From CAXBMB01 sp963976695 (lineage in GTDB: Bacteria; Pseudomonadota; Alphaproteobacteria; Kiloniellales; DSM-21159): a DNA stretch of 64,000 nucleotides. The position numbers and the translations under genes are program-made. Positions 56,738-64,000 of this stretch are shown in pieces (position 1 is the first letter of the stretch; every line of letters begins with the position of its first letter). The stretch is taken from assembly GCA_963976695.1 (NCBI GenBank), contig CAXBMB010000009.1, positions 1 to 64,000 of the forward strand. The letters are read 5' to 3'. Under the pieces are notes generated by a model. That model ran no database searches. It saw only the letters and a program-made list of their open reading frames with translations, and was not told where the DNA came from.

Positions 56738-57484
56738 TCAGTTGCTCGGAGCCGCGCCAAACCATTTGCTGAAAATGGCGTCATACCGACCATCGGCCTT
56801 GATCTTCGCCAGCGCGGCGTTCACCTTGCCGACCAGCGCGCTTCCCTTGGGAAAGCCGATGCCATATTCATGCGCGAGCATCTGCTCGCCAACGGCTTTC
56901 ACCTCGCCGTTGCCGGCGTTGGCGATGTAATAAAGCACGTTTGGCGTGTCATGCATCGCCGCATCGACACGTCCCGTGCGCAGTTCCAGATAGGCGTTAT
57001 CGATGTTGGGGAATTGGCGCACCGTGGTGTCGGTGAAATTTTCCTTTGCGTAGTCGGCGGCCGAGGTTCCGGTTTTCACGGCGATTGTCTTGCCAGCCAA
57101 ATCCGCCGCGCCGGTGATCGTGCTGTCGCTCGGCACCATCAAGAGAAAACCGCTGTCATAGTAGCCGTCGGAAAAGTCGATGACCTCCTGACGTTCCGCC
57201 TTAATGGTGATCCCGGCCAAGGCGACATCGACCTGGCCGGTTTGCAGCGCGGGAATGATGCCGGAAAAATCCATCGGCCGCAGTTCATAGGTGATGCCGA
57301 TGTCCGACGCGATGGCGTCCCAGATATCGATGTCAAAGCCGACGTAGCTGTCGCCCTGCTTGAACTCAAACGGGACAAACGCCGTATCGGTGGCGACGAC
57401 AATGTCCTGCGCCGCCTGCGCCGTGGCCTGTGACAGGCCAAATGCGACAAACGCGGCCGCGACGAGTGTGGTGATCTGTTTCAT
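56738..57484 (-). CDS. Polar amino-acid ABC transporter substrate-binding protein
   Basis: A 248-residue type II periplasmic binding protein with a signal peptide (MKQITTLVAAAFVAFGLSQA). Family phrases are VATDTAFVPFEFKQGDSYVG, FDIDIWDAIASDIGITYELR and MDFSGIIPALQTGQVDVALA, with the C-terminal KWFG near the end. It most resembles GlnH. GGGGGC precedes the ATG at 57484. It is the first gene of the operon. Confidence 0.92.
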   Translation of the reverse strand: MKQITTLVAAAFVAFGLSQATAQAAQDIVVATDTAFVPFEFKQGDSYVGFDIDIWDAIASDIGITYELRPMDFSGIIPALQTGQVDVALAGITIKAERQEVIDFSDGYYDSGFLLMVPSDSTITGAADLAGKTIAVKTGTSAADYAKENFTDTTVRQFPNIDNAYLELRTGRVDAAMHDTPNVLYYIANAGNGEVKAVGEQMLAHEYGIGFPKGSALVGKVNAALAKIKADGRYDAIFSKWFGAAPSN

Positions 57485-57669
57485 GGTAGCCCCCAGCTTT
57501 GGTTGTTGTGCCTTGTTCTTCAGACCGGTCTGATGCCCGTCATGCAAAAATATTTGCATGAGATTATAAAAAGCGCAACATATTTGCGCAAAACTATTGC
57601 GGCGGCGGGTCCGGGGCGGTCGCGGGGAGTGGCCGGCTGGCGGGACCGCCGGGGGGCGTTGAGGGCGCT

Positions 57670-57711
57670 CGCCCCGGGGGCACAAGCCGGTGCGGCTGTA
57701 GCCCCGGGGCG
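57670..57711 (-). terminator. Very strong GC hairpin after the NmrA-like gene
   Basis: CGCCCCGGGG (57670-57679) pairs perfectly with CCCCGGGGCG (57702-57711). A nested AGCCG/CGGCT stem lies in the loop. It begins 10 bases past the stop of the NmrA-like gene. No T tract follows, but the stability suggests transcript-end function. The rest of the gap up to the glnH-like gene shows no gene. Confidence 0.55.
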
Positions 57712-57721
57712 ACCGGGCGCG

Positions 57722-58675
57722 CTATGCCGGCGCCTGCCAAACGCCCGACCGGGCGGCCCGGCTGGCGTAGGTTGCAAAGTCCGTCGGCGCGCGGCCCAAT
57801 GCGCGTTGTACGCCGTCACATAGCTGTGCGTTGCGACCGTCAAGCACGGTGGAAAACAGATAGTCCAACAGCCAGGCCAGGTTATCCGGCGCGCCCGATT
57901 GCGCCACGCCGGCGAGAAAGGCCTGCTGGGAGATTTGGTGATACTCCACCGGCCGTCCGCTGGCACGGGCGATCTCCGCCGCCGCCTCGGCGAAGCTCAG
58001 CAGCCGGGGGCCGGTGACCTCGTAGACCTGGCCGGCATGGCCCGCCTCGGTCAGCGCGGCAACCACCACATCCGCCAGGTCGTCGAGGTCGACGAAGGGC
58101 TCCTTGATATCGCCGGCGGGCAAGCTGATCTGGCCGGCCAACACCATGTCGAGAAATTCGCCCTCGGAAAAATTCTGGCTGAACCAGCTGGCACGCACCA
58201 CGGTCCAGTCGAGGCCGGAGTCCTGAACCAGGCGCTCGCAGCGCTGGGCTTCCGCCTCGCCGCGCCCGGACAGCAGCACCAGACGCCGCGCCCCCTGGCG
58301 CGCGGCCTGTTGAACGAAGCGGCCGATGGTCTCGGTTGCGCCGGGGATCGCCAGGTCGGGGGCATAGGCGATGTAGACCGCCGTCACCGCGTCCAGTGCG
58401 GCCGGCCAGGTGGTCGGGTCGTCCCAGTCGAAGGCCGGATGGCTTGACCGGGAAACCGCCCGAATCGGCAGGCCGCGCCGGGCGAGGCGCGCGGCGACGC
58501 GGCCGCCGGTCTTGCCGGTTCCGCCGAGCACCAGAATGCGCGCCTGCCGTTCCGATCCCCGTTCTGATTCCGGTTCCGATTCCGGTTTTGCCGTCGATTT
58601 TGCGGCGCGGCGGCGTGGAACGCTGTCGTTGGTTGTTTGGCTGTCGGGCGTTGCTGTCTTGGTTGAGGTTTTCAT
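57722..58675 (-). CDS. NmrA-like NAD(P)-binding protein
   Basis: A 317-residue atypical short-chain dehydrogenase. The first 40 residues are a charged Ser/Glu/Pro tail, followed by the Rossmann motif ARILVLGGTGKTGGRVAARL. Later segments such as ARRLVLLSGRGEAEAQ, VRASWFSQNFSEGEFLDMVL and YEVTGPRLLSFAEAAAEIAR match NmrA/YtfG quinone-sensor-like proteins. AAGGAG precedes the ATG. It is divergent from a TetR gene with shared operators, so it is probably repressed by that TetR. Confidence 0.85.
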   Translation of the reverse strand: MKTSTKTATPDSQTTNDSVPRRRAAKSTAKPESEPESERGSERQARILVLGGTGKTGGRVAARLARRGLPIRAVSRSSHPAFDWDDPTTWPAALDAVTAVYIAYAPDLAIPGATETIGRFVQQAARQGARRLVLLSGRGEAEAQRCERLVQDSGLDWTVVRASWFSQNFSEGEFLDMVLAGQISLPAGDIKEPFVDLDDLADVVVAALTEAGHAGQVYEVTGPRLLSFAEAAAEIARASGRPVEYHQISQQAFLAGVAQSGAPDNLAWLLDYLFSTVLDGRNAQLCDGVQRALGRAPTDFATYASRAARSGVWQAPA

Positions 58676-58696
58676 GTTGCGTTTATCTCCTTGAGC

Positions 58697-58753
58697 TTGA
58701 CACTGTGTAAAGTTGACAAGACGTCAAGTGGGGATATATTGACATCATGTCAA
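58697..58753. promoter_or_regulatory. Cluster of TetR-type operators between divergent genes
   Basis: TTGACATCATGTCAA (58739-58753) is a perfect palindrome overlapping the TetR start codon. TTGACAAGACGTCAA (58713-58727) is a second copy with intact TTGAC/GTCAA arms. TTGACACTGTGTAA (58697-58710) is a weaker third. The first two are 26 bp apart. The arrangement predicts autoregulation and repression of the NmrA-like gene. Confidence 0.75.
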
Positions 58754-59346
58754 GCATGAATAATCAAACCCGAGAAAAAATCCTGAACGCCGCCTGGCGG
58801 CTGCTGGAGGCCGCGCCGACCAAGGGCGTGCGGATGAGCGACATCGCCAAGGAAGCCCGGCTGAGCCGGCAGGCGCTCTACCTGCACTTTCCAACGCGCG
58901 CCGAGTTGCTGGTGGCGACCGCGCGCTATCTGGATGAGGTCAAAGACGTCGAACAGCGGCTGCTGGCGAGCCGGCGCGCGGAAACCGGCCTGGCGCGCCT
59001 GCATGCTTTTATCGACGCCTGGGGAAACTACATCCCGGAAATTTACGGTGTCGCCAAAGCCTTCCTTGCCATGCAGGCCACCGATGAGGCGGTGGCGCTG
59101 GCCTGGGATGACCGCATGCGGGCGGTTCGCGAAGGTTGCCAGGCGGCGGTCGAGGCGCTGAAAAAAGACGGCGTGCTGTCGCCCGACCATGGGGAAGCGC
59201 AGGCAACGGACATTTTGTGGACCCTGCTGTCGCTGCGCAATTGGGAACAGCTCACCCGCGACTGCGGCTGGTCGCAGCAGCGCTATATCGCGACAACCAA
59301 GCTTATTGCGACGCGGGTGCTGCTGCGCGACGCGGCGGCCGACTGA
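58747..59346 (+). CDS. TetR-family transcriptional regulator
   Basis: A 199-residue repressor with an N-terminal helix-turn-helix (NAAWRLLEAAPTKGVRMSDI, AKEARLSRQALYLHFPTRAE) and an all-helical ligand domain. The ATG at 58747 lies inside an operator palindrome, and no Shine-Dalgarno sequence is visible, so the mRNA may be leaderless; the ATG at 58756 is an alternative. It is divergent from the NmrA-like gene. Confidence 0.9.
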   Translation: MSSMNNQTREKILNAAWRLLEAAPTKGVRMSDIAKEARLSRQALYLHFPTRAELLVATARYLDEVKDVEQRLLASRRAETGLARLHAFIDAWGNYIPEIYGVAKAFLAMQATDEAVALAWDDRMRAVREGCQAAVEALKKDGVLSPDHGEAQATDILWTLLSLRNWEQLTRDCGWSQQRYIATTKLIATRVLLRDAAAD

Positions 59347-59468
59347 AGCCGCCGCCCGGCGCGGGCGAGATTGCAATTGCCGCGGCGTAAGCTTCCGCCT
59401 TACCATACCACCAGACGTAGCGGCCCGGCGATCCGGCGCGGGCCGTCCTGCCATCCGGAGGCGGCGCC

Positions 59469-61148
59469 ATGAAACCCCGAAGCCCGATTTCCATCCTGCC
59501 GACCCATGAGGTCTTCAACATGCCGCCCCATCTGGGCGATCAGGACCTTTGGGCCGACGACCGCGCCCTGCGTGACTGGACCGCGCTGCAGGGCGCCGAC
59601 TGGGCGACGGACCATCTGGCGCGGGTCGGGGCGCTGGCCGGGGCCGACGAAACCTTCGAGAAGGCCAACCAGGCCAATCGGCAGGGGCCGGAGCTGCGCG
59701 CCTTTGATCGCTATGGCATGCGCCTCAACGCGGTGGAGTTTCATCCGGCCTATCACGACTTGATGACGTTGGCGGTCTCCAGCCAACTGCACAACTTCGC
59801 CTGGCACCATGAAGGGCCGGGCGGTCATGTCGGGCAGGCGGCGCTGACCTACCTGTTCAGCCAGCCCGAAGGCGGCGTGCTGTGCCCGATGGCGATGACC
59901 TATTCGGTGGTGCCGGCCCTGCGCACCACCCCGACGGTCGAGGCCGAATGGATGCCACGGGTGCTGTCGAACAGCTACGACCGGCGCGATATTCCAGCCG
60001 CCGAAAAAACCGGCGCGTTGATCGGCATGTTCATGACCGAGAAACAGGGCGGCTCGGACGTGCGCTCCAACGCGACGACCGCCAGGCCGCAAGGCGCGGC
60101 CACCGGGGTCGGCGCCGACTATCTGCTGACCGGGCACAAGTTTTTCTGCTCGGCGCCGATGTGCGACGCTTTTCTGGTGTTGGCCCAGACCGAGGCCAAG
60201 GGCCTGTCCTGCTTCCTGGTGCCGCGGTGGGTTTCGCGCGGAACATCCCAGGCCGACCGCAACAATCTGTTCATCCAGCGGATCAAGGACAAGCTGGGCA
60301 ACCGCTCCAATGCCTCGACCGAGATGGAGTTCCAGGACACCCTTGGCGTGATGGTGGGCGAAGAGGGCCGGGGCATTCCGACGATCCTCGAAATGGTTAC
60401 CGGCAATCGGCTCTACTGCGCCCTGGCCTCCGCCGGATTGATGCGGCAGGCGCTGGTGCAGGCGCTGCACCACACGGCGCACCGCAGCGCCTTTCAGAAG
60501 CGGCTGATCCACCAGCCGCTGATGCGCAATGTGCTGGCCGACATGGCGGTGGAGGTCGAGGCGGCGCTGGCGTTGGGCCTGCGGGTGGCGCGCGCGATGG
60601 ATCATCCCGAGGATCCGGCCGAGGTCGCCCTGGCCCGGGTCGGCACGGCGCTGGCGAAATACTGGAACTGCAAACGCGCGCCGAGCCTGGTGGTCGAGGC
60701 GCTGGAATGCCATGGCGGGCCGGGCTATATCGAGGACTGCATCATGCCGCGGCTCTACCGCGAAGCGCCGGTTAACTCGATCTGGGAAGGCTCGGGCAAT
60801 GTGGTGGGGCTGGATGTGCTGCGCGCGATCACCCGCGCGCCCGAGGTGGTCCCGGCGTTTTTTGACGAATTGGAAAAGGCCCGGGGCAACGACGCCAATC
60901 TGGATCGCGCCATCGCCGATCTTCGCGCCGAACTGGACGACCCGCGCGGCCTGGAGGGACGCATGCGCATGGTCACCGAGATGATGGCCCTGACCCTGCA
61001 GGGCGCACTGCTGACCCGACAGGCCCCGGCGGCGGTGGCCGAGGCCTTCTGCGCCTCGCGCCTGGCGCCGCGCTATCGCGGCGCCTTCGGCACCCTGCCG
61101 GCGTCCTGCGATCTTGACGCCATCCTCGAGCGCGCCCGGCCGGGCTGA
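59469..61148 (+). CDS. aidB: AidB-like acyl-CoA dehydrogenase
   Basis: A 559-residue flavoprotein of the AidB/DNA-alkylation-response branch of acyl-CoA dehydrogenases. Its AidB signs are the opening THEVFNMPPHLGDQDLWADD, MTEKQGGSDVRSNATTARPQ, the long extra C-terminal domain, and YREAPVNSIWEGSGNVVGLD. In E. coli AidB binds DNA and is induced by alkylation. GGAGGC precedes the ATG. The C-terminal DNA-contacting domain seems present, but its residues were not checked. Confidence 0.88.
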   Translation: MKPRSPISILPTHEVFNMPPHLGDQDLWADDRALRDWTALQGADWATDHLARVGALAGADETFEKANQANRQGPELRAFDRYGMRLNAVEFHPAYHDLMTLAVSSQLHNFAWHHEGPGGHVGQAALTYLFSQPEGGVLCPMAMTYSVVPALRTTPTVEAEWMPRVLSNSYDRRDIPAAEKTGALIGMFMTEKQGGSDVRSNATTARPQGAATGVGADYLLTGHKFFCSAPMCDAFLVLAQTEAKGLSCFLVPRWVSRGTSQADRNNLFIQRIKDKLGNRSNASTEMEFQDTLGVMVGEEGRGIPTILEMVTGNRLYCALASAGLMRQALVQALHHTAHRSAFQKRLIHQPLMRNVLADMAVEVEAALALGLRVARAMDHPEDPAEVALARVGTALAKYWNCKRAPSLVVEALECHGGPGYIEDCIMPRLYREAPVNSIWEGSGNVVGLDVLRAITRAPEVVPAFFDELEKARGNDANLDRAIADLRAELDDPRGLEGRMRMVTEMMALTLQGALLTRQAPAAVAEAFCASRLAPRYRGAFGTLPASCDLDAILERARPG

Positions 61149-61354
61149 TCAGCGGCGCGCCGGCCGCCGATCCGCCGCCGATCGGACGGGCCAGCAGGGC
61201 GCGCCAGACCGCCAGGCCGTCCGGTGGGTTGATTTGCGCGGACGTTAGCGCGCCGATCCGACTGACCGTCGGGGCGCCGGCGTAGGGTGCGCCGGTGTAT
61301 TTTATCACCGTTTTTGACCGCCGTCCCTTGCGGGAATGTCTCCGACTTCCTATA

Positions 61355-61374
61355 TGACTGACGCGCCAGTCAGT
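61355..61374. promoter_or_regulatory. Operator-like inverted repeat before the TetR gene
   Basis: Within TGACTGACGCGCCAGTCAGT, the arms ACTGAC and GTCAGT, or in an alternative register TGACTG and CAGTCA, form perfect 6-bp inverted repeats. It lies 13 bases upstream of the TetR start at 61387 and is the likely autoregulatory site. The rest of the 61149-61386 gap shows nothing clear. Confidence 0.65.
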
Positions 61375-61386
61375 TTAGAGGTCGAG

Positions 61387-62007
61387 ATGGATCAAGACAG
61401 GAAAACAGCAACCGGCGACCGGCTTGCCGCCGCTGCGGTCCAGGTGTTCGAGGCGCGGGGCTTTCACGCCGCGCGGGTGTCGGATATCGCCGCGGCCGCC
61501 GGTGTGGCCAAGGGGACCTTCTATCTCTATTTCGCCAGCAAAGAGGCGATTTTTCACCACCTGATCGACGATTTTTTCCACCGTCTGATCGGGGCGACCC
61601 TGGCGCGTTATCCCGCCGATGCGGTGGCCGACCGACAGGCCCTGAGCCGACAACTCGGCGAGATGTGGGTTTCGATCCTGACGAGTTGCCGCCAGGAGCC
61701 GGCGTTGACTGCGCTGGTGCTGCGCGAGTCCCTGGCGCTCGGCGGCGACGCGCGCGCCCAGGTCGAGCGGCATTTCACCGCCATTGCCGACGCCGTTACA
61801 GGCTATTTCGACGATCTTAGCGCCCGCGGTCTGGTGCGCGGCGGCATCGGCGCGGCCTCCGCCTGGGCGATCCTGGGGCTAATCGAGCGGGCGGTCCACT
61901 ACGCCGTCACCGTCGCGCCGGAACGCGAGATCGCCACGCTGGCGCAGGAGTTTCTGGCGTTGGAATTGACCGGGCTTGTGGGCATCGGGCCTGACCCGGC
62001 GGGCTAG
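61387..62007 (+). CDS. TetR-family transcriptional regulator
   Basis: A 206-residue TetR protein. Its helix-turn-helix reads AAVQVFEARGFHAARVSDIA, AAAGVAKGTFYLYFASKEAI. The C-terminal domain is helical and unassigned. The ATG at 61387 is preferred because the upstream ATGs at 61336 and 61354 lie before or inside the operator palindrome. It precedes a saccharopine dehydrogenase-like gene by 58 bp and may control it. Confidence 0.88.
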   Translation: MDQDRKTATGDRLAAAAVQVFEARGFHAARVSDIAAAAGVAKGTFYLYFASKEAIFHHLIDDFFHRLIGATLARYPADAVADRQALSRQLGEMWVSILTSCRQEPALTALVLRESLALGGDARAQVERHFTAIADAVTGYFDDLSARGLVRGGIGAASAWAILGLIERAVHYAVTVAPEREIATLAQEFLALELTGLVGIGPDPAG

Positions 62008-62065
62008 CCAGGACGGTTGGCGCCGGAATTTTCCGTCCCGACTTTAAACATGATGAGGGCAAGTC

Positions 62066-63196
62066 ATGAACAGTTTATCAGCAGTGAAAGCGGCGGCGGA
62101 CCCGACTTCCGAGCGCCAACCCCGCTTGGACGGGAAGATCCTGATCATCGGCGGTTACGGCCAGGTTGGGCAGATGATCGCCGTGCGCTTGGCCACGCTG
62201 TTTCCCGGTCGCGTGGTGGTGGCCGGACGCAGCCTGGCCAAGGCGCGGGCCGCCGCCGCCGGGATCGGCCACGGCGTCGAAGCGCGGGCGCTGGATATCT
62301 TTGCCGTGGATAACGCCGCCGCCTTGGATGGCGTGGCTCTGGTGCTGGTCTGCCTCGACCAGACCGACAGGCGGTTCGCCGCGCAGTGCCTGGCGCGCGG
62401 CCTGCGCTATCTCGACATCAGCGCCGACTATGGCTTCCTGTCACAGGTCGAGGAACTCGATGCCTGCGCCCGGCAGACCGGGGCAACGGCGCTGCTGAGC
62501 GTTGGGGTGGCGCCCGGATTGACCAATTTGCTGGCGGCGCGCGCCTGCGCGACGATGGCGGGGGTCGCGCGCCTCGACATTCTGCTGGAGATCGGCCTTG
62601 GCGATCACCATGGCCAGGCGGCGATCGAGTGGCTGTTCGACAATCTGGACGTCGTCTATCAGGTGCGCGAGGCTGGCCGCCTGAAGTCGGTCCGCAGTTT
62701 CGGCGACAGCCTGGACCTGGCGCTGCCGGGAGCCAAGACCGCCCGTCCGGCCTATCGCTTCAATTTTTCCGACCAGCAGGTCATCGGACGCACCTTGGAT
62801 GTGCCGACGGTCTCGACCTGGATCCGCTTCGAAGATCGGCTGCCAACCTGGATTTTCGCCAAGGCCGCGCAAGGCGGTCTGGGGCGGCTGTTGCGGCGGC
62901 GCTGGTGGCGCAAGCTGGCGGTCTGGCTGTTCATGAACGTCCATATGGGTTCGGACCGCTGCGGCGTGGCGGTGCGGGCGACGGCAAGCGCGGCGGCGGG
63001 CGGCAAGGAACTGCTGCTCGGCGTGGTCGGCCGCAAGGAGGCGTTGATGACCGCCATCGTCGCCGCCGAGACCGCCCGTCAGGCCTTGCTCGGCGACCTG
63101 CCGGCCGGCGTGGTGCACAGCGAGCAGGCGATCGACCTGGAGGCGGTTATTCAAGCGCTCGACAAGGAATTGCCCGATCTCGCCGTCACGCTGTAG
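62066..63196 (+). CDS. Saccharopine dehydrogenase-like NAD(P)-binding protein
   Basis: A 376-residue protein with the saccharopine dehydrogenase N-terminal Rossmann domain (ILIIGGYGQVGQMIAVRLAT, VVVAGRSLAKARAAAAGIG), LRYLDISADYGFLSQVEELD and LLSVGVAPGLTNLLAARAC. The C-terminal half is less conserved. True lysine-pathway enzymes usually differ in the C-terminal domain, so the substrate is unknown. Its 3' end overlaps the convergent phosphate acyltransferase gene by 11 bases. Confidence 0.85.
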   Translation: MNSLSAVKAAADPTSERQPRLDGKILIIGGYGQVGQMIAVRLATLFPGRVVVAGRSLAKARAAAAGIGHGVEARALDIFAVDNAAALDGVALVLVCLDQTDRRFAAQCLARGLRYLDISADYGFLSQVEELDACARQTGATALLSVGVAPGLTNLLAARACATMAGVARLDILLEIGLGDHHGQAAIEWLFDNLDVVYQVREAGRLKSVRSFGDSLDLALPGAKTARPAYRFNFSDQQVIGRTLDVPTVSTWIRFEDRLPTWIFAKAAQGGLGRLLRRRWWRKLAVWLFMNVHMGSDRCGVAVRATASAAAGGKELLLGVVGRKEALMTAIVAAETARQALLGDLPAGVVHSEQAIDLEAVIQALDKELPDLAVTL

Positions 63197-64000
63197 AAAG
63201 AAGCGCTTCGTCGGCCTGGCGGTCTTCGTCTGGCGCCGCCGACCGGCGCACGAAGAGCTGCGCCAACGCCGCCGAGGCAAGCCGGGACAGTTGGTCGTCG
63301 GCGCGGCTGGTCAACATGATCGGCACCCGCGCCCCCAGCACAATCCCGGCGGCTTCGGCGCCGGCGAGATAGATCAACTGCTTGGCCATCATGTTGCCGG
63401 CCTCCAAGTCGGGCGCGACAAGAATGTCGGCGTCGCCGGCCACCGGCGAGACCAGACCCTTGGTCGCGGCGGCGGTGGGTGAGATTGCGTTGTCAAAGGC
63501 CAGCGGACCGTCGACGACGCCGCCGCTGATCTGGCCTCGGTCGGCCATCTTGCAGAGCGCCGCCGCATCCAGTGTCGAGGCGATTTTCGGCGAAACCGTC
63601 TCTACCGCCGACAGCAGCGCCACCTTGGGCCGGGCGATGCCAAGCGCCTGCGCCAGATCGATGGCGTTCTGTACGATGTCGCGCTTGTCGTCGAGGTTCG
63701 GGTAGATGTTGATCGCCGCGTCGGTGATGAACAGCGGCTTGGGATAGTGGGGTACGTCCAGGCCATAGATATGGCTGATCCGGCGTTCGGTGCGCAGACC
63801 GCTTGTCCGGTCCACCACCGCCGCCATCAACTCGTCGGTATGCAGCTTGCCCTTCATCAGGGCCTCGACCTTGGCTTGCCGCGCCAAGGTTACCGCCATT
63901 TCGGCGGCGGCATGGCTGTGGGGACAGTCGACGATCTCGCTGTCGCCGAGGTCGCAGCCGGCCTCGGCGGCGGCGGCTTCGATCCGGGCGCGCGGGCCCA
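63186..64000 (-). CDS. Phosphate acetyl/butyryltransferase family protein, 5' end outside the window
   Basis: The frame stays open to the window edge, so the start lies beyond 64000. The visible 271 residues are the PTA/PTB domain: EAGCDLGDSEIVDCPHSHAA, AVTLARQAKVEALMKGKLHT, VPHYPKPLFITDAAINIYPN and ATKGLVSPVAGDADILVAPD. They match the alphaproteobacterial bifunctional enoyl-CoA hydratase/phosphate acetyltransferase type as well as Ptb. An upstream MaoC-like domain or a linked acetate kinase gene cannot be seen here. The enzyme interconverts acyl-CoA and acyl phosphate. Confidence 0.85.
   Translation of the reverse strand, partial: GPRARIEAAAAEAGCDLGDSEIVDCPHSHAAAEMAVTLARQAKVEALMKGKLHTDELMAAVVDRTSGLRTERRISHIYGLDVPHYPKPLFITDAAINIYPNLDDKRDIVQNAIDLAQALGIARPKVALLSAVETVSPKIASTLDAAALCKMADRGQISGGVVDGPLAFDNAISPTAAATKGLVSPVAGDADILVAPDLEAGNMMAKQLIYLAGAEAAGIVLGARVPIMLTSRADDQLSRLASAALAQLFVRRSAAPDEDRQADEALLSTA

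Overview
This is a 64 kb stretch of GC-rich chromosome, almost certainly from an alphaproteobacterium. The signs are a NasS/NasT-controlled assimilatory nitrate operon, GcvA-like LysR regulators, a DMGDH-like/MttB-like gene pair, a patatin-acetoacetate decarboxylase pair, an AidB-like acyl-CoA dehydrogenase and a dense small-overlap operon style. Order and family cannot be fixed from the sequence alone. No rRNA, tRNA or CRISPR array was seen.

Left part (1-9.7 kb). A decayed IS3-type end (1-288) is followed by a YbaL-type cation/proton antiporter, a lower-GC orphan gene (2441-3118) and an IS5-type transposase scar. Then come minus-strand methylamine-type genes: LysR, an MttB-family methyltransferase without a pyrrolysine codon, and a DMGDH/sarcosine dehydrogenase-like flavoprotein fused to a GcvT domain. 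A second LysR gene (TTG start) is divergent from a complete LIV-type ABC transporter, which runs into acyl-CoA dehydrogenase, medium-chain dehydrogenase and acyl-CoA ligase genes (9.85-18.28 kb). This looks like one uptake-and-catabolism operon for an organic acid or related compound.

Scar (18.27-19.2 kb). It holds an oligopeptide ABC ATPase tail, an IS256-type transposase tail and an unrecognised 3' gene fragment. It ends in a siroheme synthase gene whose C-terminal part is missing.

Nitrate assimilation (19.2-32.4 kb, minus strand). The order is nasT-nasS, then nrtA-nrtB-nrtC(D)-nirB-nirD-nasA-cysG. The nrtA leader has a near-consensus sigma-54 promoter and an intrinsic terminator, which fits NasT antitermination with NtrC-type activation. 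A perfect 28-bp palindrome sits directly before cysG.

The most unusual locus (34.4-43.0 kb) is an eight-gene complex I-like operon, nuoA-[nuoB-like/heavy-metal-binding domain/His-rich linker/nuoD-like fusion]-nuoH-J-K-L-M-N. It lacks nuoC, E, F, G and I. The NuoB-like part has lost nearly all ligands of Fe-S cluster N2, yet the antiporter-like subunits keep their channel lysines and glutamates. It may be an ion-translocating membrane arm re-purposed around a metal-binding soluble subunit. An APC-like permease gene is divergent from it, and a secreted beta-propeller gene lies downstream.

Right part (43-64 kb). It contains acetoacetate decarboxylase and patatin genes, an ECF-like sigma factor with a Cys/His-rich tail, a CBS-BON protein, cyclopropane fatty-acid synthase, an EamA transporter and an iron-uptake locus (small periplasmic protein, FTR1 permease, truncated polyferredoxin) behind a Fur-like box. 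Next are a polar amino-acid ABC transporter with a C45 peptidase and an RpiR regulator, a TetR/NmrA divergent pair with repeated operators, an AidB-like acyl-CoA dehydrogenase, another TetR, a saccharopine dehydrogenase-like protein, and a phosphate acyltransferase gene that runs off the window end.
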